A DNA stretch of 13,569 bases from Acetobacteraceae bacterium (GCA_019689515.1 JADGHI010000050.1:1-13569), one strand, 5' to 3'. Shown: positions 1-8,507, numbered from the stretch's first letter. The notes: generated from the letters alone by a model not told the origin. Program-made: numbers and translations.

Positions 1-800
1 GCGGGCGCGAAGACGCCGAAGAAGTTGACCAGCTCATAGGCGGCGAGCGGCGGGTATTCCGAAACCGACGGCACGTCGGGAAGCTGCGGCATCCGCTCGC
101 GCGAGGTGACGGCGATCGCCCGGATCTTCCCCTCGCGGATCAGCGGCAGGCCGGAGGCGAGGCTGTTGTAGCCGAACTGCACCTGCCCCGCGGCGATGTC
201 GAGCACGGCGGGGCCGGAGCCGCGATAGGGCACGTGCACGGTCCGGATGCCCGCCATGTGGTTCAGCAGCTCGCCCGAGAGGTGCTGCGGGTTGCCGATG
301 CCGGAGGAGGAGTAGCTCAGCCGCCCCGGATTGGCCTTCGCGTAGGCGACCAGCTCGGCGATCGTGGTGAAGGGGGCGTTGGGATTGCCCATCACCACGT
401 TCGGCACCTTCACCACGACCATCACCGGCCGGAGGTCGCGGATCGGGTCGTAGGCCATGCGGCTGCGGAACAGGTGGTGGTTGATCGCCGTCTCCCCCGC
501 GCCGCCAAGCATCAGTGTATAGCCGTCCGGCGCCGCCTGGGCGAGGGCCTGGGCGGCGATCATGCCGCTCGCCCCGCTGCGGTTCTCCACCACCACCGGC
601 TGGCCGAGCGCGGCGCGCATCGGCTCGGCGAGCAGCCGGGCGGTGATGTCCTGCCCGCCGCCAGCCGCGTAGGGGACGAGGATGCGGATCGCGCGGCTTG
701 GGTAGGACAGGTCCTGCGCCTGGGCCTGGCGGCCCGCCGCTGCCGCGGCGGCGGCGAGCGCCGCGCCGGTTACCGCCGATCGGCGTCGCATCGGGAGCAT
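1..800 (-). CDS. Bug/TctC-family tripartite tricarboxylate transporter substrate-binding protein (3' end cut by window edge)
   Basis: Periplasmic solute receptor of the Bug/TctC family, which captures small carboxylates for TTT-type transporters or acts as an orphan sensor. About 266 residues are visible; family members run about 320, so the last ~55-60 lie beyond the left edge. The N-terminus has an RRR stretch at residues 5-7, an Ala-rich hydrophobic core and a signal-peptidase site near AQA (26-28). The mature part starts with YPSRAIRILVPYAAGGG, the family's first strand and loop, followed by VVVENRSGA, the APDGYTL element, the YSSSGIGNPQH segment and VPYRGSGPAVLD, all typical of Bug proteins. 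I chose the ATG at 800, with GAGG about 10 bp upstream; the in-frame ATG at 791 is an alternative. It is divergent from a second Bug gene across a 230-bp gap. No tctA/tctB membrane genes are seen. The ligand cannot be predicted. Confidence 0.9.
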   Translation of the reverse strand, partial: MLPMRRRSAVTGAALAAAAAAAGRQAQAQDLSYPSRAIRILVPYAAGGGQDITARLLAEPMRAALGQPVVVENRSGASGMIAAQALAQAAPDGYTLMLGGAGETAINHHLFRSRMAYDPIRDLRPVMVVVKVPNVVMGNPNAPFTTIAELVAYAKANPGRLSYSSSGIGNPQHLSGELLNHMAGIRTVHVPYRGSGPAVLDIAAGQVQFGYNSLASGLPLIREGKIRAIAVTSRERMPQLPDVPSVSEYPPLAAYELVNFFGVFAP

Positions 801-956
801 GGTCTCGTTTCCTCGCTGTTCTTATCGGCCACCGCTGTGCCGTGCCGACGGGCGGCCGGCGGCTGCGCAGGAGCCTATGCGCCCACGCCGGCCCGCGGCA
901 ACGGCAGGGGATTCCGCGGCGGTGGCGCCCGCTCGCGGCCATGCCCGGATCCTAGG

Positions 957-984
957 TTGGCACGGCGTTCCCGCGGCCTGTAAG
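957..984 (+). promoter_or_regulatory. Candidate sigma70-type promoter for the rightward Bug gene
   Basis: TTGGCA (957-962, 5/6 match to the -35 consensus) is separated by 16 bp from TGTAAG (979-984, 4/6 match to the -10). Transcription would start near 990, about 40 bp before the ATG at 1031. It lies in the 230-bp gap between the two divergent Bug genes. Assigned by eye only; no counterpart of similar quality was found for the leftward gene. Confidence 0.4.
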
Positions 985-1030
985 ACTTCTGGGCAATAGG
1001 TGCAGGCAGCACCAGGGAGGGGATTGCCAC

Positions 1031-2020
1031 ATGATCGGACGCCGCGGTTTCTCGCTTGCCGCCTCGCTCGCGCCTTTCGCCGCGAGCGGCCTCGCCGCGC
1101 GGCCCGCCGGCGCGCAGGCCGCCTGGCCGAACCGGGTCATCCGCATGGTGATCCCCTGGCCGCCGGGCCAGGCCACGGACCTGATCGGGCGCATCGTCGC
1201 GCAATTCCTGACGACGTCGCTGGGCCAGACGGTGGTGCCGGAGAACCGGCCGGGCGCCGGTGGGCAGATCGGCACCGACGCAGTGGCCAAGGCCGCGCCG
1301 GATGGACACACTCTGCTCTCCGCCTCGATCGGGCCGATCACCTTCCAGCCGCTGGTCCAGCGCACGCCCTACGACGTGGAGCGGGACCTCGCCCCGGTCG
1401 TGAGCTTCGGCGAGGCGCCCTACATTCTGCTGGTCCGCCCGAGCTTTCCCGCCACCGATGCGCGGTCCTTCGTGGCGCATGTGAAGGCCAATCCTGGGAA
1501 GTACAGCTACGCCTCCTCCGGCATCGGCGGGGCGCAGCACATGGTGACGGCGCTGTTCAACGCCCGCGCCGGCCTCGACGCGCTGCACGTGCCCTTCCAG
1601 GGCAGCGGCCCGGCGATGGCCGCCTTCCTCGCCGGACAGGTGGACTACGCCATCGAGACGCCGGCCGGGGCCGGCGCGCTGGTGCGGCAGGGGCAGTTGC
1701 GCGTGCTCGGCCAGACCCTCGGGCGCCCGAGCGTCCTGCTGCCGGGCATCCCGCCGCTGGCGGAGGCGGCGGACCTGCCGGGCTACGACATCGGCGGCTG
1801 GAACGGGCTGATGGCGCCCGCACGCACCCCCAAGCCGATCATTGACCGCCTGGTCGCCGAGGTGGAGAAGGGCCTGGCGACGTCCGAGGTGCGCGAGCGC
1901 TTCGCCGCCATCGGCTTCGAGATCGCACCGCGTGGCCCGGATGGGTTCGCGCAGATGCTGCGCGGACTGCGGGAGACCTTCGCCCCGCTGATCCAGCAGC
2001 TCGGCATCCGCGCCGAGTGA
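1031..2020 (+). CDS. Bug/TctC-family tripartite tricarboxylate transporter substrate-binding protein, Tat-type signal
   Basis: A complete 329-residue periplasmic solute receptor of the Bug/TctC family. The signal peptide carries RRGFSL at residues 4-9, close to the twin-arginine consensus (RRxFL), then a hydrophobic stretch and a likely cleavage after AGAQA (26-30), so export may be by Tat. Mature-domain hallmarks are WPNRVIRMVIPWPPGQ (32-47), NRPGAGGQIG, the APDGHTLL element, YSYASSGIGGAQH and VPFQGSGPAM. The start is well supported by AGGGAGGGG about 8 bp upstream. The protein is clearly diverged from its leftward neighbour (for example WPPGQAT in place of YAAGGGQD in the ligand loop), so the pair is not a recent duplication and probably binds different ligands. 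A sirtuin gene follows after 49 bp on the same strand and may be co-transcribed, although a small hairpin lies between them. The ligand is unknown. Confidence 0.93.
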   Translation: MIGRRGFSLAASLAPFAASGLAARPAGAQAAWPNRVIRMVIPWPPGQATDLIGRIVAQFLTTSLGQTVVPENRPGAGGQIGTDAVAKAAPDGHTLLSASIGPITFQPLVQRTPYDVERDLAPVVSFGEAPYILLVRPSFPATDARSFVAHVKANPGKYSYASSGIGGAQHMVTALFNARAGLDALHVPFQGSGPAMAAFLAGQVDYAIETPAGAGALVRQGQLRVLGQTLGRPSVLLPGIPPLAEAADLPGYDIGGWNGLMAPARTPKPIIDRLVAEVEKGLATSEVRERFAAIGFEIAPRGPDGFAQMLRGLRETFAPLIQQLGIRAE

Positions 2021-2040
2021 GCCACAGCACGCCCCGCGCC

Positions 2041-2053
2041 CGCCCGCCGGGCG
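2041..2053 (+). repeat. Short GC hairpin between Bug and sirtuin genes
   Basis: CGCCC and GGGCG pair perfectly across a 3-base loop, midway in the 49-bp gap. There is no T-tract after it, so it is a weak terminator candidate at best and could instead shape the leader of the sirtuin mRNA. Confidence 0.25.
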
Positions 2054-2069
2054 AAACAGAGGGTACACG

Positions 2070-2825
2070 ATGACCGCAGAGGCCGAGATCGCCACGCTCC
2101 GCGAGATGATCGCCGCAGCCCGCCGCGCCGTGGTGTTCACCGGCGCAGGGATCAGCACGGAGTCCGGCATCCCCGATTTCCGCAGCCCGACCGGTATCTG
2201 GACGCAGATGCGGCCGATCTACTTCCAGGAGTTCATCAGCTCGCGTGAAATGCGGCGCGAGGCCTGGAGGCGGAAATTCGCCACCGATCCCGTGCTGCGT
2301 GCCGCCGAGCCGAACCGCGGCCACCGCGCCGTGGCGCGCCTGGTGTGCGAGGGGAAGGCCAGCGCCGTCATCACCCAGAACATAGACGGGCTGCACCAGG
2401 CCTCCGGCATCCCGGAGGACAAGGTGATCGAGCTGCACGGCAACTCTACCTACGCGCACTGCCTCGATTGCGGCGAGCGCTATGAGCTGGAGCCCCTGCG
2501 CGTTGCCTTCGAGCGCGACGGCGACGTGCCCGACTGCGCCGCCTGCGGCGGGCTGGTGAAGACCGCGACCATCAGCTTCGGCCAGGCGATGCCGGAGGCG
2601 GCGATGATCCGCGCCGAGGCGGAGACGCGGGCCGCCGACCTTTTCCTCGTCCTGGGCTCCTCGCTCGTCGTCTATCCGGCGGCGGGCTTCCCGGAGATGG
2701 CCAAGCGCAATGGCGCGCGTCTGGTGATCGTGAACAACGAGGAGACGCCACTCGACGACATCGCCGACCTCGTGATCCACCGCAGCATCGGCGAGGTCAT
2801 GGGCGGCGCCGTCGGCAACAACTGA
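2070..2825 (+). CDS. cobB: NAD-dependent protein deacylase, Sir2 family
   Basis: A 251-residue sirtuin that removes acyl groups from lysines using NAD+, releasing nicotinamide and O-acyl-ADP-ribose. Visible family motifs are GAGIS at 25-29 and GIPDFRS at 33-39 (NAD loop), TQNIDGLH at 102-109, ELHGN at 121-125 with the catalytic His123, and four zinc-binding cysteines C131, C134, C156 and C159 in two CxxC pairs. VLGSSLVVYPA follows near the C-terminus. CobB-type desuccinylases carry a Tyr-x-x-Arg pair in the acyl pocket. Here the matching helix reads EAWRRKF (64-70), with Trp66 where Tyr would be, so a plain deacetylase is more likely (inference from an unaligned reading). The ATG at 2070 is preceded by AGAGGG about 10 bp upstream. 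In bacteria such enzymes often control acyl-CoA synthetases, but no acs or acetyltransferase gene is nearby. Confidence 0.94.
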   Translation: MTAEAEIATLREMIAAARRAVVFTGAGISTESGIPDFRSPTGIWTQMRPIYFQEFISSREMRREAWRRKFATDPVLRAAEPNRGHRAVARLVCEGKASAVITQNIDGLHQASGIPEDKVIELHGNSTYAHCLDCGERYELEPLRVAFERDGDVPDCAACGGLVKTATISFGQAMPEAAMIRAEAETRAADLFLVLGSSLVVYPAAGFPEMAKRNGARLVIVNNEETPLDDIADLVIHRSIGEVMGGAVGNN

Positions 2826-2870
2826 CGGCGGGCGGCACGGCCGGCTTGGTCGCAGCAAGGCGCGATGCCT

Positions 2871-2892
2871 GGGCGGGCCGCCCTTGCCTTTC
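2871..2892 (+). terminator. Possible terminator after the sirtuin gene
   Basis: GGGCG (2871-2875) and CGCCC (2879-2883) form a perfect 5-bp stem with a 3-base loop, followed by a T-rich but interrupted tail (TTGCCTTTC). An overlapping outer pairing, GCAAGG (2855-2860) with CCTTGC (2882-2887), is an alternative fold. It lies 46 bp past the sirtuin stop and ahead of the oppositely oriented tRNA. Confidence 0.4.
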
Positions 2893-2919
2893 GCCGGATC
2901 CGTGCGTTTCGGGAAGGGA

Positions 2920-2994
2920 TGGTGGGCGCGGCAGGGATTGAACCTGCGACCCCCCGCGTGTGAAGCGGATGCTCTCCCGCTGAGCTACGCGCCC
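2920..2994 (-). tRNA. tRNA-Val (anticodon CAC)
   Basis: Read on the minus strand, this 75-nt stretch folds as a complete tRNA. The acceptor stem GGGCGCG/CGCGCCC pairs perfectly, the D stem is GCTC/GAGC, and the anticodon stem TCCGC/GCGGG carries a 7-base loop TTCACAC. There is a 5-base variable loop, T stem GCAGG/CCTGC with TTCAATC, discriminator A and an encoded CCA (2920-2922). Anticodon CAC reads the GUG valine codon, which is very common in a genome this GC-rich. It is a single gene with its own promoter. I saw no duplicated 3'-end fragment (att site) in the window, so there is no sign that an element has integrated here. Confidence 0.96.
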
Positions 2995-3006
2995 GAAGCG
3001 GCCGCA

Positions 3007-3035
3007 CGGATAGGTGTGCGGTTCGGCTGAGTCAA
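3007..3035 (-). promoter_or_regulatory. Promoter of the tRNA-Val gene
   Basis: On the minus strand TTGACT (3035-3030, 5/6 to the -35 consensus) is followed after exactly 17 bp by TATCCG (3012-3007, 3/6 but with the TAT core). Initiation would fall near position 3000, about 6 nt before the mature tRNA 5' end, the short leader expected for a lone tRNA gene. Confidence 0.55.
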
Positions 3036-3149
3036 GCGGTGCGCGACGGGCCATGGGGCGCCTGGGCTGCTGCGTCGGAGGGCGATCGGTCGCTCGCTCG
3101 CGCGGCCGTGCGTTGACCACGGCCCCGGCCTCGGCCGCGATGGAGCCGC

Positions 3150-3995
3150 ATGCCTCGGCGCGATCCCCTCCCTTCCGCTGCCGCCCGCGCGGGCCGCGCC
3201 GCCCTCGCGCCGTCGCTGACGGCTGCCCTGCTCCTCGCTGCGGGCACGGTGCCGGCGTGGGCGGAAGGGGCAGCCTACCCGGCCCGCTATCGCGTCTTCG
3301 CCGCCGGCCTGCCCGTCCTCGATGTCGAAGCATCGTTCGAGCTGGGGGCGGAGACCTATCGGCTGCGAGCCCGGCTGCGCACGCTCGGCCTCGCCGCGAT
3401 CGCCACGCCGGGCGAGCAGGTCAGCGAGGTGGCCGGCCGGCTGCGCGGCACCGAGGCGCGGCCCTGGCGCTACCGCTCCGAAGGGCGCTGGCGCGGCCGG
3501 CTGCGGCGCCTCGTGCTCGACTGGGAAGGCGCGGACCCGGTCCTGCGCCTGCTGCAGGAGACACCTGGGCCGGAGGAGTTCGAGCCGGTGCCGCCCGAGC
3601 TCCGCCGCGGCACGCTCGACGCGCTCTCGGCCCTGGTGCAGCTCGGGCGTCTGGTCGCCGCGACCGGACGCTGCGAGGCCAGCGCAGCGATCTATGACGG
3701 GCGCCGGCGCACGGACTACGTGCTGCGCACCGCCGGGCGCGAGGTGCTGCCCTCCTGGCGCGATGCCTGGGCCGGGGAGGCGCTGCGCTGCGGCTTCGAG
3801 GGCCGCCAGGTGGCTGGTTTCCGCCGCGGCCAGGACGCCGGGGAGCGCGGGCGGCCGCAACGCGGCGATGCCTGGCTCGCGCCGCTCATCCCCGGCAGTC
3901 CGCCCGTGCCGGTGCGGCTCACGGTGGAGACGCCTTGGCTCGGCACGGTCGAGGCCTATCTCGTCGCGGCCGCCAGCGATTCGCCGCCGCGCTGA
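3150..3995 (+). CDS. Secreted DUF3108 domain-containing protein
   Basis: A 281-residue exported protein of the DUF3108 family, whose biochemical role is unknown. Residues 1-38 look like a long signal peptide: Arg near the start, a hydrophobic run around 17-32, and AWA (36-38) as a cleavage site. The mature part opens with the family's strand pattern YRVFAAGLPVLDVEASF (47-63). It later has the diagnostic motif IYDGRRRTDY (181-190), flanked by two cysteines, C175 and C213, positioned as a likely periplasmic disulfide. The C-terminal part ends with a strand-rich PVRLTVETPWLGTVEAYL. GGAG at 3142-3145, 4 bp before the ATG, supports the start. The overlapping ATG at 3140 is out of frame. The last 40 bp overlap the 3' end of the convergent gph gene. 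Confidence is good for the family and low for any function. Confidence 0.85.
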   Translation: MPRRDPLPSAAARAGRAALAPSLTAALLLAAGTVPAWAEGAAYPARYRVFAAGLPVLDVEASFELGAETYRLRARLRTLGLAAIATPGEQVSEVAGRLRGTEARPWRYRSEGRWRGRLRRLVLDWEGADPVLRLLQETPGPEEFEPVPPELRRGTLDALSALVQLGRLVAATGRCEASAAIYDGRRRTDYVLRTAGREVLPSWRDAWAGEALRCGFEGRQVAGFRRGQDAGERGRPQRGDAWLAPLIPGSPPVPVRLTVETPWLGTVEAYLVAAASDSPPR

Positions 3996-4660
3996 TCCCG
4001 CCGCGCTGCCGTGAGCAGGCGGGGCAGGAGCGCGGGCAGGTCTCCCGGTGCCCGGGCCTGCGCCGCCGCGCCCTCGGCCATCTCGGGCGGGCCATAGCCC
4101 CAGGTCACGAAGACGGCGGGGAGGCCCGCCCCGAGGGCGGCCGCCACGTCGTTGCGGTGGTCGCCGATCATCACCGCCGCCGCCGGCTCGCCCCCGGCGA
4201 GGCGCAGCGTCGCCAGCAGATGCGCCGGATCGGGCTTGCGCACGGGGAAGCTGTCGCCCGCGCCGATGGCGACGAAGCGATCGAGCAGGCCGAGCACCTC
4301 GAGCACGGCGCGGCTCGCCGCTTCCGGCTTGTTGGTGCAGACCGCCAATTGCCAGCCCTCCGCTCGGAGCGCATCGAGCGCATCCGGGATGCCGGGGAAG
4401 GGCCGCGTCTCGACGACGGCATGGGCGGTGTAGTCGGCGAGGAAGGTCTCGAGCGCCGCCGGGTCGAAGCTTCGGCCGCGCGCGGCGAGCGCCCGCTCGA
4501 CCAGGGCACGTGCGCCGTCCCCGATCATCGCGACCACCTCGGCGCGCGCGAAGCCGGGCAGGCCGAGCCGCGCCATCAGGCGGTCCGTTGCGGCGTGCAG
4601 GTCGGGGGCGCTGTCCACCAGCGTCCCGTCCAGGTCGAAGAGCGCGGTGCGGCGGTGCAT
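3956..4660 (-). CDS. gph: Phosphoglycolate phosphatase, HAD superfamily
   Basis: A 234-residue HAD hydrolase that probably dephosphorylates 2-phosphoglycolate arising from DNA-end repair or RubisCO oxygenation. All four HAD motifs are visible: motif I FDLDGTLVDS (nucleophile Asp9, acid/base Asp11), motif II Thr109 in CTNKPE, motif III Lys142 in RKPDP, and motif IV IGDHRND with Asp167 and Asp171. A helical cap (about 20-85) carrying IGDGARALVERAL fits the Gph/PGPase subgroup. Length is normal for the family. The ATG at 4660 places motif I directly after the start. The frame stays open upstream to 4855, but that 65-residue extension is explained by an older broken gene, not by a Gph domain. The Shine-Dalgarno is weak. 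The stop lies inside the convergent DUF3108 gene. Other HAD phosphatases of similar make-up cannot be excluded. Confidence 0.88.
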   Translation of the reverse strand: MHRRTALFDLDGTLVDSAPDLHAATDRLMARLGLPGFARAEVVAMIGDGARALVERALAARGRSFDPAALETFLADYTAHAVVETRPFPGIPDALDALRAEGWQLAVCTNKPEAASRAVLEVLGLLDRFVAIGAGDSFPVRKPDPAHLLATLRLAGGEPAAAVMIGDHRNDVAAALGAGLPAVFVTWGYGPPEMAEGAAAQARAPGDLPALLPRLLTAARRDQRGGESLAAATR

Positions 4661-4695
4661 CCTTCGTCGCTTAGAGGAGGCACCGCCGCGGCGCA

Positions 4696-4989
4696 ATCCG
4701 ACCGGTGGGGTAGCGGCTGGATGTCCAGCCCGGTCTCGCCGGCGGTCGCCTCGGGCGGGTTCTTCACTAGGTGGGAGATCGAGCGAGCGATCGACCCGGG
4801 CGCAGGGCGCCTCGTTCGAGGCCATCGCGGCCTCGCGGGTGTCGAAGTGGGTCACCGTCGCGCTTGAGCCGCTACGGGGTGATGGAAGCCGGCAAGCTCG
4901 CGCAGGACGGGAACGAATTCCGCCTCGACCTTGCGGCTCAAGCCGTCGAGGGAGCCGAGCTTGAGGACTTCGCGGATGCCGACGAACAT
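4696..4989 (-). pseudogene. Frame-disrupted antibiotic-biosynthesis-monooxygenase-like small protein
   Basis: On the minus strand an ATG at 4989, with a strong GGGGAGG 5 bp upstream (5001-4995), starts MFVGIREVLKLGS and continues through VEAEFVPVLRELAGFH. It then meets a TGA at 4854-4852 after 45 codons. One frame over, from about 4880 to 4790, comes VTHFDTREAAMASNEA. Back in the original frame is SISHLVKNPPEATAGE to about 4696. Joined, these give ~98 residues in the order expected of ABM-like dimeric alpha/beta-barrel proteins (start strand, FVP helix, PGF turn, FDT strand, ASNEA helix, NPPxxTAGE end). The first shift can be explained by loss of one base in the GGGG run at 4876-4879, the second by one extra base between about 4775 and 4810. 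The restored frame has no stop before 4576, inside gph. This is either a pseudogene or an intact gene with two sequencing errors. Family assignment is from memory of the pattern and is moderate. Confidence 0.55.
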
Positions 4990-4994
4990 CGCGG

Positions 4995-5001
4995 CCTCCC
5001 C
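4995..5001 (-). promoter_or_regulatory. Ribosome binding site of the broken monooxygenase-like gene
   Basis: GGGGAGG on the minus strand lies 5 bp before the ATG at 4989. It is among the best Shine-Dalgarno matches in the window and argues that the disrupted frame was, or still is, a real gene. Confidence 0.5.
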
Positions 5002-5030
5002 GGCACTTCCTTCGCCGCTGTGAGAGGCGG

Positions 5031-5064
5031 CGCTCCGCTCACCGGAAGGGGGTAAGGCGGAGCG
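5031..5064. repeat. Inverted repeat upstream of glmU
   Basis: CGCTCCGC (5031-5038) and GCGGAGCG (5057-5064) are perfect 8-bp inverted arms around an 18-bp centre. It sits in the 277-bp gap between the divergent broken gene (start 4989) and glmU (start 5267). A second, smaller palindrome in the same gap is CCCTG-CAA-CAGGG at 5190-5202. There is no T-tract, so either could be an operator or a weak structure. I see no other gene in this gap. Confidence 0.3.
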
Positions 5065-5266
5065 GCCTGTGATCGTGCATGCGGCCGTGTGGTCCTTGCG
5101 GGCTGGGCGGCTCCGATCTCGGGGCCCTCGCGCCTGCTGGGCCGAGCCGAGCCCGGCCGCGCTGGGGTTGCCCGCGAGGGAACGTCACACCCTGCAACAG
5201 GGATTGAGGGCGCGCACGCGGGACCAAGCTTGCCCAACGGCAGCCCTGGGCCTTAACCCGGTCGGC

Positions 5267-6595
5267 ATGACCGATTCGGCTTCTCCCGCTATCGCCATCG
5301 TCCTTGCCGCCGGGCTCGGCACCCGGATGCGCTCCGCCCTGCCCAAGGCGCTGCACCCGATCGCCGGCCGGCCCATGCTGCGCCACCTGCTCGCCGCGGT
5401 GGAACCGGTGTTCGAGCGCGCGGTGGTCGTCGTCGGCCCGGACATGCCGGCGCTGGAGCGGGCCGCCGCGCCGCACCCGACGGTGGTCCAGGCCGAGCGC
5501 CTCGGCACCGCGCACGCCGCTCTGCAGGCGGCGCCGGTCCTCGCGGAGTGGGATGGCGACGCCGCCGTGCTCTATGCGGACAACCCGCTGATCCGGCCCG
5601 AGACGCTGCGCCGCCTGCGTGCCGCGCGGCAGGAGGCGGACCTCGTGCTGCTCGCCATGCGCCCGGCCGATCCAGGGCGCTATGGCCGGGTGATCGGCGA
5701 CGGCAGGGGCGGCGTGGCGCGCGTCGTCGAATGGGCGGATGCGAGCGAAGCGGAACGCGCGGAGGGGCTGTGCAACGCCGGCGTGGTCTGCGCCCGCGCC
5801 GCGGACCTCCTCCGCTGGCTGCGCGCGGTGCGCAACGACAACGCCAAGGGCGAATACTACCTGACCGACGTGGTCGCGCTCGCCCGCGCCGAGGGGCAGC
5901 GCTGCGTCGCGGTGGAGGCGCCGGAGGCCGAGCTGCGCGGCATCAACAGCCGCGCCGAGCTGGCGGCCGCGGAAGCCGAGGTCCAGGCCGCGCTGCGCGC
6001 CGCCGCGCTCGACGGGGGTGCGACGCTGGTCGCGCCGGAGACGGTGTTCCTCAGCTATGACACGCGGCTCGCGCCCGACGTGACGGTGGGGCCCAATGTG
6101 GTGTTCGGCCCCGGCGTCTCGGTCGAGGAGGGTGCCGAGATCCGCGCCTTCAGCCACCTCGAGGGTTGCCGCGTCGGGCGGGGCGCGATCATCGGCCCCT
6201 TCGCGCGGCTGCGGCCCGGCACGGTGATCGAGGCCGGCGCGCATGTCGGCAATTTCGTGGAGCTGAAGGCCGCGGTGCTGGGGGAGGGGGCGAAGGCCAA
6301 CCACCTGGCCTATCTCGGCGATGCCTCCATCGGCGCGGGGGCGAACATCGGCGCCGGCACCATCACCTGCAATTACGACGGCATCGCCAAGCACCGCACC
6401 GAGATCGGGGAGGGGGCTTTCATCGGCTCCGACACCGCCCTGGTCGCGCCCGTGCGCGTCGGCGCGCGCGCCCTGGTCGGCGCCGGCAGCGTCATCACGG
6501 AGGACGTGCCGGACGACGCGCTGGCGATCGCGCGCGGCCGGCAGGCGGTGAAGCCGGGGCGCGGCTTCAAGGGCAAGTCCGGGAAGGGGGCCTGA
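5267..6595 (+). CDS. glmU: Bifunctional UDP-N-acetylglucosamine diphosphorylase / glucosamine-1-phosphate N-acetyltransferase
   Basis: A 442-residue cytoplasmic enzyme that acetylates GlcN-1-P with acetyl-CoA and then couples it to UTP to make UDP-GlcNAc for peptidoglycan and LPS. The N-terminal uridylyltransferase domain (1 to ~230) has LAAGLGTRM (13-21) with Lys27 of LPK, RLGTAHA (78-84), Asp105 of LYADNPLI, NAKGEYYLTD (192-201) and GINSR (225-229). The C-terminal left-handed beta-helix (about 250-425) has many hexapeptide turns, RLRPGT (314-319), the catalytic His346 in KANHLAYLGD, and TITCNYDG (365-372). The ATG at 5267 places the signature 13 residues in, as in homologues. The frame is open back to 5069, but that stretch has no GlmU character. 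No good Shine-Dalgarno is visible. LYADNPLI differs from the common LYGDxPLI. glmS follows after 3 bp, so the two are almost certainly one operon. Confidence 0.97.
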   Translation: MTDSASPAIAIVLAAGLGTRMRSALPKALHPIAGRPMLRHLLAAVEPVFERAVVVVGPDMPALERAAAPHPTVVQAERLGTAHAALQAAPVLAEWDGDAAVLYADNPLIRPETLRRLRAARQEADLVLLAMRPADPGRYGRVIGDGRGGVARVVEWADASEAERAEGLCNAGVVCARAADLLRWLRAVRNDNAKGEYYLTDVVALARAEGQRCVAVEAPEAELRGINSRAELAAAEAEVQAALRAAALDGGATLVAPETVFLSYDTRLAPDVTVGPNVVFGPGVSVEEGAEIRAFSHLEGCRVGRGAIIGPFARLRPGTVIEAGAHVGNFVELKAAVLGEGAKANHLAYLGDASIGAGANIGAGTITCNYDGIAKHRTEIGEGAFIGSDTALVAPVRVGARALVGAGSVITEDVPDDALAIARGRQAVKPGRGFKGKSGKGA

Positions 6596-6598
6596 GGC

Positions 6599-8422
<1,824 letters not shown>

Positions 8423-8428
8423 GGGCGG

Positions 8429-8445
8429 GGGCGCGTCTCGCGCCC
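8429..8445 (+). terminator. GC hairpin after glmS
   Basis: GGGCGCG and CGCGCCC form a perfect 7-bp stem with a TCT loop, 6 bp past the glmS stop and just ahead of the next promoter. There is no T-tract, so if it terminates transcription it is not a classical intrinsic terminator. Its position between two transcription units supports the role. Confidence 0.45.
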
Positions 8446-8448
8446 GGG

Positions 8449-8477
8449 CTGACAGTCCCCCATCGGCGGCCTATCTT
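8449..8477 (+). promoter_or_regulatory. Sigma70-type promoter of the gabD-like gene
   Basis: CTGACA (8449-8454, 5/6) and TATCTT (8472-8477, 4/6) are separated by exactly 17 bp. Initiation would be near 8484, leaving a leader of about 24 nt that contains the GGGGAG ribosome binding site. It starts right after the glmS hairpin, so the dehydrogenase is probably its own unit. Confidence 0.6.
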
Positions 8478-8507
8478 CCGGGCACACCCGAACGGGGAGA
8501 CGCCGCC

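Noticed and set aside
2920..2994. The tRNA-Val gene as an integration site for a mobile element.
   Set aside because: No integrase gene, repeat of the tRNA 3' end or composition change was seen on either side within the window.
4661..4855. A 65-residue N-terminal extension of the phosphatase, since the frame is open up to a GTG at 4855.
   Set aside because: HAD motif I begins just after the ATG at 4660. The extension instead carries the middle part of the broken ABM-like gene.
5069..5266. A 66-residue N-terminal extension of GlmU.
   Set aside because: The GlmU signature sits 13 residues after the ATG at 5267 as in homologues. The upstream translation is Arg/Ala-rich and has no domain features.
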